NCBI GenBank assembly: GCA_002311665.1
Contig: DBYX01000005.1
Location: 10,764 to 74,763, forward strand
From: Lachnoclostridium sp. UBA1175
GTDB taxonomy: Bacteria; Bacillota; Clostridia; Lachnospirales; Lachnospiraceae
Direction: 5' to 3'
DNA length: 64,000 bases
The notes beneath the pieces were generated by a model. The model was given only the letters and a program-made list of their open reading frames with translations. It ran no database searches and had not been told where the DNA came from. Within the stretch, counting starts at the first letter, position 1; every line of letters begins with the position of its first letter. Positions 7,447-15,612 of the stretch are shown here, one piece after another. The translations under genes were made by a program, and so were the position numbers.

Positions 7447-8088
7447 ATGAAATGTGACAGAAAGACGATGCTTCTCTACGCGGTCACGGACCGCGCGTGG
7501 ACGGGTGAGCAGACATTATACGAGCAGGTGGAGGCGGCGCTCAAGGGCGGAGCAACCTGTGTGCAGCTGCGGGAGAAGGATATGCCGGAGGAGGAATTTT
7601 GCGCGGAAGCGATCGAGATCGCGGAGCTGTGCAGAAGCTACGGCGTTCCGTTTTTCGTCAACGACAACGTGGACATTGCGATCGCATGCCACGCGGACGG
7701 CGTCCACGTGGGACAGGACGATATGGCTGCGGCAAAGGTGCGCGAGCGCGTCGGCGAGGATATGATGATCGGCGTCTCCGCGCACACCGTGGAGGAGGCG
7801 ATCGAGGCGGTGCGCAACGGCGCGGATTGCCTCGGCGTCGGCGCGATGTTCTCGACCTCGACGAAGACCGATGTCGATGTGCTCCCGAAGGAGACGCTCA
7901 AGGCGATCTGCGATGCGGTCGATGTGCCGGTTGTCGCGATCGGAGGCATCGGGAAGGGCAATATGCGCGAGTTCGCGGGCACGGGCGTGGACGGATTTGC
8001 CCTCGTCAGCGCGATCTTCGGTGCGGATGACATCGAGGAAGCCTGCCGGGAGCTCCGGCAGATCGCGGAGGAAACCGTGGGGGAGTGA
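7447..8088 (+). CDS. thiE: Thiamine-phosphate synthase ThiE
   Basis: A 213-residue TIM-barrel enzyme joining hydroxymethylpyrimidine diphosphate and thiazole phosphate. Family motifs are 'VQLREKDM' (diphosphate binding), 'FFVNDNVDIA', 'GVHVGQDDM', 'GVGAMFSTSTKTD' and 'PVVAIGGIGKGN'. AAAGGA lies about seven bases before ATG 7447. The 77-base gap after thiM contains short inverted GGATCC sequences but no convincing terminator. It is the joining step of the salvage operon, using products of ThiM and ThiD. Confidence 0.95.
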   Translation: MKCDRKTMLLYAVTDRAWTGEQTLYEQVEAALKGGATCVQLREKDMPEEEFCAEAIEIAELCRSYGVPFFVNDNVDIAIACHADGVHVGQDDMAAAKVRERVGEDMMIGVSAHTVEEAIEAVRNGADCLGVGAMFSTSTKTDVDVLPKETLKAICDAVDVPVVAIGGIGKGNMREFAGTGVDGFALVSAIFGADDIEEACRELRQIAEETVGE

Positions 8089-8211
8089 ACCCGTTTTCCG
8101 AAAAATGATATCACTGCGGCACACCGGGGGCACCACCTTGTGTCGCTTCGGGGAGCGCGGCGACGCGCGATCCGTGATAAAACAATGCTGAAGAAAAAGG
8201 AGTGTGACACA

Positions 8212-9024
8212 ATGAAGATGAAGACAGCATTGACCGTTGCGGGCAGCGACTGCAGCGGAGGCGCCGGGATTCAGGCCGATCTGAAGACGATGACCATGAA
8301 CGGTGTGTACGCGATGAGTGCGATCACCGCACTGACTGCGCAGAACACGACCGGCGTTCGTTCAATCCGGGAGACTGACCCGGAATTTCTGGGTGAGCAG
8401 ATCGATATGATCTTCGAGGACATCCGCCCCGACGCGGTGAAGATCGGCATGGTCTCCTCTACGGAGCTGATCCGCGTGATCGCGGCGAAGCTTCGCGAGT
8501 ATAAGGCGGAAAATGTCGTCGTCGACCCTGTGATGGTGGCGACTTCCGGTTCCGTTCTTCTGAAGAGTGACGCGGTGGAGACGCTGACGAAGGAGCTGCT
8601 TCCGCTCGCGACCGTGACGACGCCGAACATTCCCGAGGGGGAGATCCTCTCCGGGATGAAGATCGTGACGGCCGACGATATGGAGAAGGCGGCCCGCCTG
8701 ATCGGCGACACGTACCACTGCGCGGTCCTGATGAAGGGCGGCCACAATATCAATGACGCGAACGACCTGCTGTACGCGGACGGGAAGATGACCTGGTTCA
8801 ACGGCAAGCGCATCGACAACCCGAACACGCACGGCACGGGCTGCACGCTCTCGAGCGCGATCGCGGCCAACCTGGCCAAGGGTTTTGCGCTTCCCGAGGC
8901 GGTGAAGCGGGCGAAGGCATACATCTCCGACGCTCTTTCGGCGATGCTTGATCTGGGCAAGGGTTCCGGCCCGATGGCGCACGGATTTGCCCTGACCGGT
9001 GAGTACGCGAAGGAGGCGGAGTGA
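8212..9024 (+). CDS. thiD: Hydroxymethylpyrimidine/phosphomethylpyrimidine kinase ThiD
   Basis: A 270-residue ribokinase-family enzyme making HMP diphosphate in two phosphorylations. It has 'VAGSDCSGGAGIQADLK' at the N-terminus, 'ALTAQNTTGV', 'VVVDPVMVATSG' and the C-terminal 'NTHGTGCTLSSAIAANLAKG' with the catalytic Cys/Gly loop. ATG 8212 is chosen because AAAAAGGAG sits about eight bases upstream; an in-frame ATG at 8140 lacks one. Its stop overlaps the cytX start (TGA 9022-9024, ATG 9024). It phosphorylates the pyrimidine that CytX is predicted to import. Confidence 0.95.
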   Translation: MKMKTALTVAGSDCSGGAGIQADLKTMTMNGVYAMSAITALTAQNTTGVRSIRETDPEFLGEQIDMIFEDIRPDAVKIGMVSSTELIRVIAAKLREYKAENVVVDPVMVATSGSVLLKSDAVETLTKELLPLATVTTPNIPEGEILSGMKIVTADDMEKAARLIGDTYHCAVLMKGGHNINDANDLLYADGKMTWFNGKRIDNPNTHGTGCTLSSAIAANLAKGFALPEAVKRAKAYISDALSAMLDLGKGSGPMAHGFALTGEYAKEAE

Positions 9025-10211
9025 TGAGTGAGAAACGCACTTCCGTTTTCGAGAACGGATTGATCTGGTTCGGAGCGGCGGTCTCCATCGCGGAGATCCT
9101 GACCGGTACTTATTTTGCGCCGCTCGGTTTTAAAAACGGCCTTCTGGCGATCCTCATCGGCCACGTGATCGGCTGTGTCATGCTGTTCTTCGCCGGCCTG
9201 ATCGGCGGCAAAGTCCGCGAGAGCTCGATGGAGATCGCGAAGATGAGCTTCGGCTCGAAGGGCGGACTTCTGTTCTCCGTCCTCAACATTGTTCAGCTGG
9301 TCGGCTGGACGGCGATCATGATCTACGACGGCGCGGGCGCCGCAGGCGGGATCTGGGGCGAGAAGATCAAATGGGTGTGGTGCCTTGTGATCGGCGGCCT
9401 GATCATCCTTTGGATCTTCATCGGCATCAAGAACCTCGGCAAGGTGAACACGGTCGCGATGTCGGCGTTGTTCATCCTGACCGTGATCCTCAGCTTCGTC
9501 ATCTTCGGCGACGGTATCATTCACGAGGTGGCCGACGAAGCTATGAGCTTCGGCGCGGCTGTGGAGCTGTCGGTTGCGATGCCTCTGTCGTGGCTCCCGC
9601 TGATCAGTGACTACACCCGCGACGCGGAGAAACCGGTGCGCGCGACGGCGGTCAGCGCGATCGTCTACGGCATCATCAGCTGCTGGATGTACGTGATTGG
9701 TATGGGCTCCTCCATCTTCACGGCGGAGTCGGATATCGCACAGATCGTGGTGAAGGCCGGACTCGGTATCGTCGGACTTCTGATCATCGTTTTTTCCACG
9801 GTTACGACAACCTTCCTCGACGCTTACTCGGCCGGTGTATCGAGCGAGTCGGTCTCGAAGAAGCTCAACTGCCGTTTCGTCGGTATCGGTGTGACCGTGA
9901 TCGGCACGGTCGGCGCGATCCTGTTCCCGATGGATGACATCACGGATTTCCTGTACTTCATCGGCTCTGTCTTTGCGCCGATGATCGCGGTGCAGATCGC
10001 TGATTTCTTCATCCTCAAACGCGAGGGAACGAAGAAGTCGTTCGACTGGCTCAACCTGATCATCTGGGCAATCGGTTTCGTCGTGTACCGCCTTCTCATG
10101 AAGGCTGACATCCCCGTCGGCAACACGCTGCCGGATATGGCGATCACTATGGTTCTGTGTGTCGTGTCGGGACTGGCGCTTCGCAGGGGCAAGGCTGAGA
10201 AAACGGCCTGA
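9024..10211 (+). CDS. cytX: CytX, putative hydroxymethylpyrimidine permease
   Basis: A 395-residue NCS1-family (nucleobase:cation symporter) transporter with about 11-12 hydrophobic helices. 'NGLIWFGAAVSIAEILTGTY' and 'PLSWLPLISDYTRDA' are characteristic of CytX, the NCS1 branch found in TPP-regulated operons. AGGAGG (9011-9016) is seven bases before ATG 9024; the GTG at 9021 is too close to it. The last gene of the operon, it should import HMP for ThiD. A strong terminator follows at 10235-10262. Confidence 0.9.
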   Translation: MSEKRTSVFENGLIWFGAAVSIAEILTGTYFAPLGFKNGLLAILIGHVIGCVMLFFAGLIGGKVRESSMEIAKMSFGSKGGLLFSVLNIVQLVGWTAIMIYDGAGAAGGIWGEKIKWVWCLVIGGLIILWIFIGIKNLGKVNTVAMSALFILTVILSFVIFGDGIIHEVADEAMSFGAAVELSVAMPLSWLPLISDYTRDAEKPVRATAVSAIVYGIISCWMYVIGMGSSIFTAESDIAQIVVKAGLGIVGLLIIVFSTVTTTFLDAYSAGVSSESVSKKLNCRFVGIGVTVIGTVGAILFPMDDITDFLYFIGSVFAPMIAVQIADFFILKREGTKKSFDWLNLIIWAIGFVVYRLLMKADIPVGNTLPDMAITMVLCVVSGLALRRGKAEKTA

Positions 10212-10234
10212 ATTATCCGAATAAACGGGAACTT

Positions 10235-10262
10235 ACGGCGGGGGAGCACCCCGCCGTTTTTT
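10235..10262 (+). terminator. Terminator of the thiamine operon
   Basis: ACGGCGGGG and CCCCGCCGT form a perfect stem around GAGCA or similar, followed by six T residues. Confidence 0.85.
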
Positions 10263-10296
10263 GCGGGCATTTTCCGCAGGAATGAAAATCACGGGA

Positions 10297-10325
10297 TTGT
10301 GACACCTGCGCCGATGTGGTACAAT
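10297..10325 (+). promoter_or_regulatory. Promoter for the 10362 gene
   Basis: TTGTGA (10297-10302) and TACAAT (10320-10325) with a 17-base spacer, 36 bases before the start codon. Confidence 0.6.
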
Positions 10326-10361
10326 AACAAGACAGCTATGGGGGACGCAGGAGGAAAACCG

Positions 10362-10682
10362 ATGAACAGCAAACGAAAGATTAGGATCGCGCTTCTCTGT
10401 GTCAGTGCGCTGGTGCTCGCGGCCTGGGGAGTGCTGATGGTTATCTTCTTCGGCGGATCGAAGGATAACGACAAAAAGAAGAACAATGAGAGCGACGGAA
10501 CATACTACCGGTACGACGAATCGGGCAATCTGATCCGCGAGTGGGATGCGTCGGATGAGGAAGAATACACGAGCTATCAGTACGAAGCTGTCCGCCTGAC
10601 TGCGAAACAGCTCGCGGAGAGCCGCAAGTTTTACACGGACGATCCCGGGAAAATGAAAAGAATAACGGTATACAGGACATAG
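10362..10682 (+). CDS. Small single-pass membrane protein, unknown
   Basis: A 106-residue protein with an N-terminal membrane helix (about 8-30, 'ALLCVSALVLAAWGVLMVIFF') after a Lys/Arg-rich start, then a hydrophilic acidic domain that should lie outside the cell. I do not recognise the family. ATG 10362 has AGGAGG about seven bases upstream and a promoter at 10297-10325, so it is a real gene although short. It ends 20 bases before the DHH phosphoesterase gene, same direction, so it likely shares its transcript with that gene and perhaps with the TIR protein. The Tyr-rich stretch 'TYYRYDESGNLIREWD' resembles a single YD-type repeat, which is weak evidence. Confidence 0.7.
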   Translation: MNSKRKIRIALLCVSALVLAAWGVLMVIFFGGSKDNDKKKNNESDGTYYRYDESGNLIREWDASDEEEYTSYQYEAVRLTAKQLAESRKFYTDDPGKMKRITVYRT

Positions 10683-10702
10683 GTGAGAGGAACGGAGAGA
10701 CT

Positions 10703-12241
10703 ATGGAAATGAAATCTGCAGGGAACGATACTTCACTGAGACTGTCGGATCTGACGCGGTTTGACGGGATCGTCATCCAGTGTCACGACAATCCGGATGC
10801 CGACGCTCTGGCGAGCGGCTTCGCGCTTCGCTGGTATCTCGGACGGATGGGCGTACAGGCGCGGTTTGTGTACAGCGGATCGCACCCGATCACGAAGAGC
10901 AACCTGATCCTGATGAACGAGAATCTCGGGATCGGCTGCGAGCATGTGCAGAACATTGAGCCCGCGGGTCTGCTGATCACGGTGGACTGCCAGTACGGCG
11001 AGAGCAATGTCACCGCTCTGCCCGCCGCTCAGGTGGCGGTCATCGACCATCACCAGGTGTCCGGCACGCTCCCCGCGATGAGCGAAGTGAGGAGCAACTA
11101 CGGATCGTGCTCCACCGTGCTGTACGAGATGCTCCGCGCGGAGGGGATCGACATCAACGAGGACAGGAATATCGCGACCGCTCTGTATTACGGGCTGATG
11201 ACGGACACGGCGGATTTCACGGAGATCTCCCACCCGAGCGACCGTGACCTGCGCGACATCGCGAGCTTCAACAAGTCCTTCATCACGCTGTTCCGGAATT
11301 CCAACCTCTCCATCGAGGAGCTGCGGATCGCCGGCGACGCGCTGAAGAATACGATCGTGAACGAGGAGCGTGCCTACGGGATCGTCGAGGCGGGCCCGTG
11401 CGACTCCAACATTCTCGGCATCATCAGCGATATGTTCCTGGAGGTGGACGGGGTTCAGAGCTGTATCGTGTACAACATCCTTCCGGCCGGCGTAAAATTC
11501 TCCGTGCGCAGCTGCGTGAAGGAGGTCAAGGCCTGTGAGCTCGCGGCGTTCCTCGCCGAGCACCTCGGCGGTGGCGGCGGCCATCTGGTCAAGGCCGGTG
11601 GCTTTCTGAAGAGGGATCTTCTGGTAAAGGCCGGAGTGGAATACGAGAAGGAGGCTGTCAGCAGTTTCATCGCGTCGAGGATGAACGAGTATTTCGACTC
11701 CACGACGATCCTCTACGCGGGCGAGTACACGCCGGATCTGTCCGAATTCGGCCGTTACCGCAAGAAAATGTTCGCGGTCGGCTACGTCAGGGCGGCGGAT
11801 TTTGCGGAGCCCGGGCGTGAGGTTGCGATCCGCACACTGGAGGGTGATGTCGACGTGACCGTCACGGAGGATCTGTTCATCATTCTCAACGTGAACGGCG
11901 AGATCTACCCGATCCGCGAGAGCAAATTCGCGCGCTCGTACCGCGTCACCGACGACCCGTATGTCTATCCGGGCGAGTATCCGCCCAACGTCATCGACAA
12001 CGGGAACGGGGAGCGGATCCCGCTGCTGCCGTTCGCGCGGAGCTGCGTCTCGGTGGGCGGCGACGGCATATACGCGAAGGAGATCACCGGCAGAATGAAG
12101 GTGTTTACCGTGTGGGACGCCGAAAAATACTATCTCGGCAGGAAGGGCGACTTCCTCGCCGTCCGGACGGACGATCCGACGGACTTCTATGTCATCGAGA
12201 AGGGGATCTTCGCGAAGACGTACGAGCGGTTCGAGGGTTGA
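10703..12241 (+). CDS. DHH/DHHA1 phosphoesterase (NrnA-like) with a C-terminal repeated domain
   Basis: A 512-residue protein. Residues ~15-320 form a DHH-DHHA1 phosphodiesterase: metal-binding 'DNPDADALASG', 'VDCQYGES', 'DHHQVSG' and the substrate loop 'LGGGGGHLVKAGG'. NrnA-class enzymes degrade nanoRNA, pAp or cyclic dinucleotides. Residues ~340-512 are extra: two similar halves ending '...IYPIRESKFARSYRV' and '...FYVIEKGIFAKTYERFE', which recall the small PGDYG-type fold of uncertain function. The start at 10703 fits a purine-rich site (GGAACGGAGAG); a second ATG lies two codons on. It precedes the TIR-propeller gene by 61 bases in the same direction, so a nucleotide-cleaving enzyme and a putative NAD-cleaving receptor may work together. 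Confidence 0.85.
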   Translation: MEMKSAGNDTSLRLSDLTRFDGIVIQCHDNPDADALASGFALRWYLGRMGVQARFVYSGSHPITKSNLILMNENLGIGCEHVQNIEPAGLLITVDCQYGESNVTALPAAQVAVIDHHQVSGTLPAMSEVRSNYGSCSTVLYEMLRAEGIDINEDRNIATALYYGLMTDTADFTEISHPSDRDLRDIASFNKSFITLFRNSNLSIEELRIAGDALKNTIVNEERAYGIVEAGPCDSNILGIISDMFLEVDGVQSCIVYNILPAGVKFSVRSCVKEVKACELAAFLAEHLGGGGGHLVKAGGFLKRDLLVKAGVEYEKEAVSSFIASRMNEYFDSTTILYAGEYTPDLSEFGRYRKKMFAVGYVRAADFAEPGREVAIRTLEGDVDVTVTEDLFIILNVNGEIYPIRESKFARSYRVTDDPYVYPGEYPPNVIDNGNGERIPLLPFARSCVSVGGDGIYAKEITGRMKVFTVWDAEKYYLGRKGDFLAVRTDDPTDFYVIEKGIFAKTYERFEG

Positions 12242-12302
12242 AATAACGGTCGAGGGATGACCGTCGCAAAATAACGCAGATGCGACATAATGAGGGACAA
12301 AG

Positions 12303-15300
12303 ATGATTTACGATGCTTTTATCAGTTATCGGCACACGCCGCTTGATATGGAGTTCGCGAAGAAGGTGCACACAGCGCTGGAGACATACCGCGTGCCCGC
12401 CTCGGTGCGGAAGAAGACGGGCAAGAAGAGGATCGACCGCGTGTTCCGAGACCAGGAAGAACTGCCGATCGGCAGCAACCTCAACGACAACATTACGACG
12501 GCTCTGCGCGAGTCGGAGTTTCTGATCGTCATCTGCTCCCCGGAGACACCCGGTTCCTACTGGGTCGCGAAGGAGATCGAGACGTTCATCGCGCTCCACG
12601 ACAGGCAGCACGTGCTCGCGGTGCTTGTGGACGGCGAGCCGGATCAGAGTTTTCCGCCGCTTCTGCTGACCGACGAGAGCGGGAGGCCCATCGAGCCGCT
12701 TGCCGCGGATGTGCGCGGTGCGACCCCCAAGGAGAGAAACAAGAAATTCAAGTCCGAGCTTCTGCGCCTCGCCGCGCCGCTGCTCGGCTGCACATACGAT
12801 GACCTCAGACAGCGCCACCGCGAGCGGATCCTGCGGCGGAACATCATGATCGGCGCCGTCGCGGCGGGGGTCATCGCAGTCGCGGGTGCGGCGTTCGGTA
12901 TATACAATGCGCGTGTCGCCGACCGGATGAAGAAACTCGCGGACGAGAAGGCCGTCCTTGCGGAGGAGAAATCGGTCCTCGCGGACGACAAATCCAAACT
13001 CGCCGACGAGAAGACGAAGCTGGCCGACGAGATGACGGTCCTGGCGGACGAGAAGACGAAACTGGCCGACAAGATCCTGGTCGAGTACCGGGAGAAGCAG
13101 GAGAACCAGTCCCGCTTCTACGCCGAGCAGGCGATGCTGCTGCTGGAGGAGGGAAACCGCGAGGATGCGGTGCTCATCGCCGCGGCGGCGCTCCCCTCGG
13201 AGGACAATGACCGGCCTTACGTCGCGGAGGCGGAGTATGCTCTCTCCGCGGCGCTTCACGCGTACGACAGCGGGACACAGCTCGCGTACGACCGCCTTCT
13301 CCACCACGACTACATCGTACGCGACACGGAGCTCGACAAAAACGCGAGGTATCTCACGTCCGTCGACCGCGGAAACACGGTGTATGTGTGGGATTGCAAG
13401 AGCTGGGAACTGCTTCTGAAGATCCCGCCCACGGTGTCGGACAACAATTATCTCTCCAAGGTGATCGCGGCGATGGCTGACGAGAACGGCCTAGTCATCG
13501 TGAACGGAACCTATGTGGTCCGCTATGACTTCTCTGGCCGGGAGACCGCGCGCTATGACTTCGACCGCGTGATCACGGGTTGCCGGTTTGGCGCGGATAT
13601 TGACACGGTGTTCTGCTGCTCGGACAATACGCTCTGGGTCATCTCTCTCCAGGATCTCGCGCCGCGGACGGTGATCCGCAACGACGCGAAGGATTTTTCG
13701 TCGCTCACGAACTGCCTTTCGCCGGACGGAAAATGGTTCGCGCAGACGCATCACACGCCGGACGGGGGACCTGCCCGCGTCACCGTCGTCGACCTGACGT
13801 CGCTCAGCTACGTGACGACCGCAGTGTCGGAGCAGTACATTCTCAATATGACGATCACGGACAGCGGCAACGTCGCGGTTGTCAGCACAAACTCGGAGTT
13901 TTACGCGCATATGGATGCGCTGACTCTCGATCTGGTGCGCGCCGTCGACGGGGAGGTGCTGTACAGCAAGGCCGTTCCCCGGAGCATATGGGACCTCGCG
14001 GGGTTCTCCCTTCTGGTGACATCGCATTCCTACGCGGACCGGAGCGACATCATCATCGTGGCCGACGTCGACGCATATTCCGTGGATGAGCAAAGCGGCG
14101 AGGTCGTGGCGCATTTTTCGCTGAACGGGCTGGCGGTATCGCTGGCGCCCGTGCCGTCCTCGAGCACGATGTTCGTCGCCTGCAGAAACGGCGACATTAT
14201 GACGGTCAGCACGGAGAACGGCAGGGTGTTCACCGACCGGACGATCTCCACGAACGAGTACACGGAAGATATGAAACTTCTGAACAGCGGTGTTGTGCTG
14301 CGCAGACTGTCCTCCGACTGCCTCGCGGTTATGAAATACCACAAGGCGGAGGGCATCACGGAGGCGCCCAAACTTCCGTCGGACTGCTTCGGCCTCGGGA
14401 CCGCGCCCTCGGGGGAGTACTATGTTCTGGATGACCGATACAGTCTCGGGACGTACTATTTCTGCGACCGGAACGGGGACATCATCTACACCGTGCAGGA
14501 GGAGTCAAGCACGATCGCGACGGGATTTTTCGGTGACCTGTTCGTCATCGCGTGGTACGATCACTTCAGCATCATCGATCCGGTGAACGGAACCGCCCGT
14601 CAGATCACCTACAAGGACACGGGAGCGGACCCGTCCTACCTCGGAGGCTGCCTCGGGAACGGAGGCCGTCTTCTTGCGCTGCGGGGGACTTACGGTCTGG
14701 CCGTCATCGATCTCGGTGAGGAACGTTGCATCTACCTGGACAAAGAGTTCCGGTCGGTCGGCCTGATCGCACTGAGCGGGGACGGGAGCAAGATTTTGAT
14801 CATGCGCAACGGCGAGCCGCTCATCATCCGGGATATTGTGACCGGGGAGACGACGGCACCGGCGGAGAAGGAAGCGTACCGCCAGGTGTCCGACTGCAAC
14901 ATACTCACGTATGTCGTGTGCGACGCAAGCGGACGATACGCGGCGATGGCCTGTGCGGACGGCAATGTGCGCATCTTCGAAATTGCCTCAGGCGCCACGG
15001 TGCGGACGATCCCGCTGATGGTGCAGTCGGTCTGCTTCATCGGATTTTCCGCGGACGCGAAGCGCATCATCCTGCAGGGCGATGATTTCCTCGTGAAGGT
15101 TTACGATATCGCCGACGGCACCTGCATAAACCGCTTCGACGCCCCCGCATCGATCGAGTATCTGGTCGAGGACGGGGATATCATCGCACTCTGCGACAAT
15201 GTAACGGTGAGCCTTTTGAACGCGGAGAGCTTCGGACGGTTGGCGTATGTGCCGGAGGCGGTCGTCTATCTCGCGAAGGACCGGAAGTTCGTCAAGGTCA

Positions 15301-15422
15301 ACAACGGGCGGATGTGGCTCGTGCCGTACAAGGACTACAAAGAGCTCCTTCTCGAGGCGGAGCGGCAGTTCCCGGGAGCGGAACTCAGCGAGGAGAAGAA
15401 GGTCTCGTACAATATTGAGTGA
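12303..15422 (+). CDS. TIR domain / membrane helix / coiled coil / beta-propeller protein
   Basis: A 1039-residue multidomain protein. Residues 1-~165 are a bacterial TIR domain: start 'YDAFISYRHTPLD', 'VFRDQEELPIGSNL' (BB-loop region), 'LIVICSPETPGSYWVAKEIETF', where Glu91 is the candidate NADase residue. A membrane helix follows (181-201), then seven back-to-back seven-residue units of the type LADEKxx (212-260) predicting a coiled coil, then ~700 residues of WD40/propeller-like strands (for example 'NGDIMTVSTENGRVF', 'NVRIFEIASGATVRTI'). The TIR end should be cytosolic and the propeller outside or on the other membrane side. Related TIR proteins produce NAD-derived signals or kill infected cells. 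No effector gene is beside it; the upstream neighbour is a DHH phosphoesterase. Role in defence or sensing is inference. Confidence 0.85.
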   Translation: MIYDAFISYRHTPLDMEFAKKVHTALETYRVPASVRKKTGKKRIDRVFRDQEELPIGSNLNDNITTALRESEFLIVICSPETPGSYWVAKEIETFIALHDRQHVLAVLVDGEPDQSFPPLLLTDESGRPIEPLAADVRGATPKERNKKFKSELLRLAAPLLGCTYDDLRQRHRERILRRNIMIGAVAAGVIAVAGAAFGIYNARVADRMKKLADEKAVLAEEKSVLADDKSKLADEKTKLADEMTVLADEKTKLADKILVEYREKQENQSRFYAEQAMLLLEEGNREDAVLIAAAALPSEDNDRPYVAEAEYALSAALHAYDSGTQLAYDRLLHHDYIVRDTELDKNARYLTSVDRGNTVYVWDCKSWELLLKIPPTVSDNNYLSKVIAAMADENGLVIVNGTYVVRYDFSGRETARYDFDRVITGCRFGADIDTVFCCSDNTLWVISLQDLAPRTVIRNDAKDFSSLTNCLSPDGKWFAQTHHTPDGGPARVTVVDLTSLSYVTTAVSEQYILNMTITDSGNVAVVSTNSEFYAHMDALTLDLVRAVDGEVLYSKAVPRSIWDLAGFSLLVTSHSYADRSDIIIVADVDAYSVDEQSGEVVAHFSLNGLAVSLAPVPSSSTMFVACRNGDIMTVSTENGRVFTDRTISTNEYTEDMKLLNSGVVLRRLSSDCLAVMKYHKAEGITEAPKLPSDCFGLGTAPSGEYYVLDDRYSLGTYYFCDRNGDIIYTVQEESSTIATGFFGDLFVIAWYDHFSIIDPVNGTARQITYKDTGADPSYLGGCLGNGGRLLALRGTYGLAVIDLGEERCIYLDKEFRSVGLIALSGDGSKILIMRNGEPLIIRDIVTGETTAPAEKEAYRQVSDCNILTYVVCDASGRYAAMACADGNVRIFEIASGATVRTIPLMVQSVCFIGFSADAKRIILQGDDFLVKVYDIADGTCINRFDAPASIEYLVEDGDIIALCDNVTVSLLNAESFGRLAYVPEAVVYLAKDRKFVKVNNGRMWLVPYKDYKELLLEAERQFPGAELSEEKKVSYNIE
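12936..13082 (+). repeat. Seven tandem 21-base units in the TIR gene
   Basis: Codons 212-260 consist of seven degenerate 21-base units encoding LADEKAV-like heptads. The unit keeps the reading frame, so copy-number change would lengthen or shorten the predicted coiled coil in whole turns. Confidence 0.85.
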
Positions 15423-15471
15423 GACAGTGCCGGGAACGACGGATTATGCGTCGTTTTCGGATAATCCGTTG

Positions 15472-15526
15472 TTTAACATCGATTTAACATAACGATAACG
15501 GTCTCTTCACTTTTCTCTGTTACACT
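15472..15526 (+). promoter_or_regulatory. Pho-box-like direct repeats and promoter before the Na/phosphate cotransporter
   Basis: TTTAACA (15472-15478), TTTAACA (15483-15489) and GATAACG (15494-15500) start exactly 11 bases apart, the layout and core (TTAACA) of PhoP/PhoB boxes in Firmicutes. An extended -10, TGTTACACT, lies at 15518-15526, 17 bases after the last repeat, without a good -35. The gene at 15613 is a sodium/phosphate cotransporter, so phosphate-starvation activation is the natural reading. Confidence 0.75.
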
Positions 15527-15612
15527 GCGGCTGTATGGATAATGATCAGAATGGCCGCAGTGGACAGCGGAGGCGCATCCGGGGATGATGCGTAAAGCAA
15601 GGAGACAAATCG

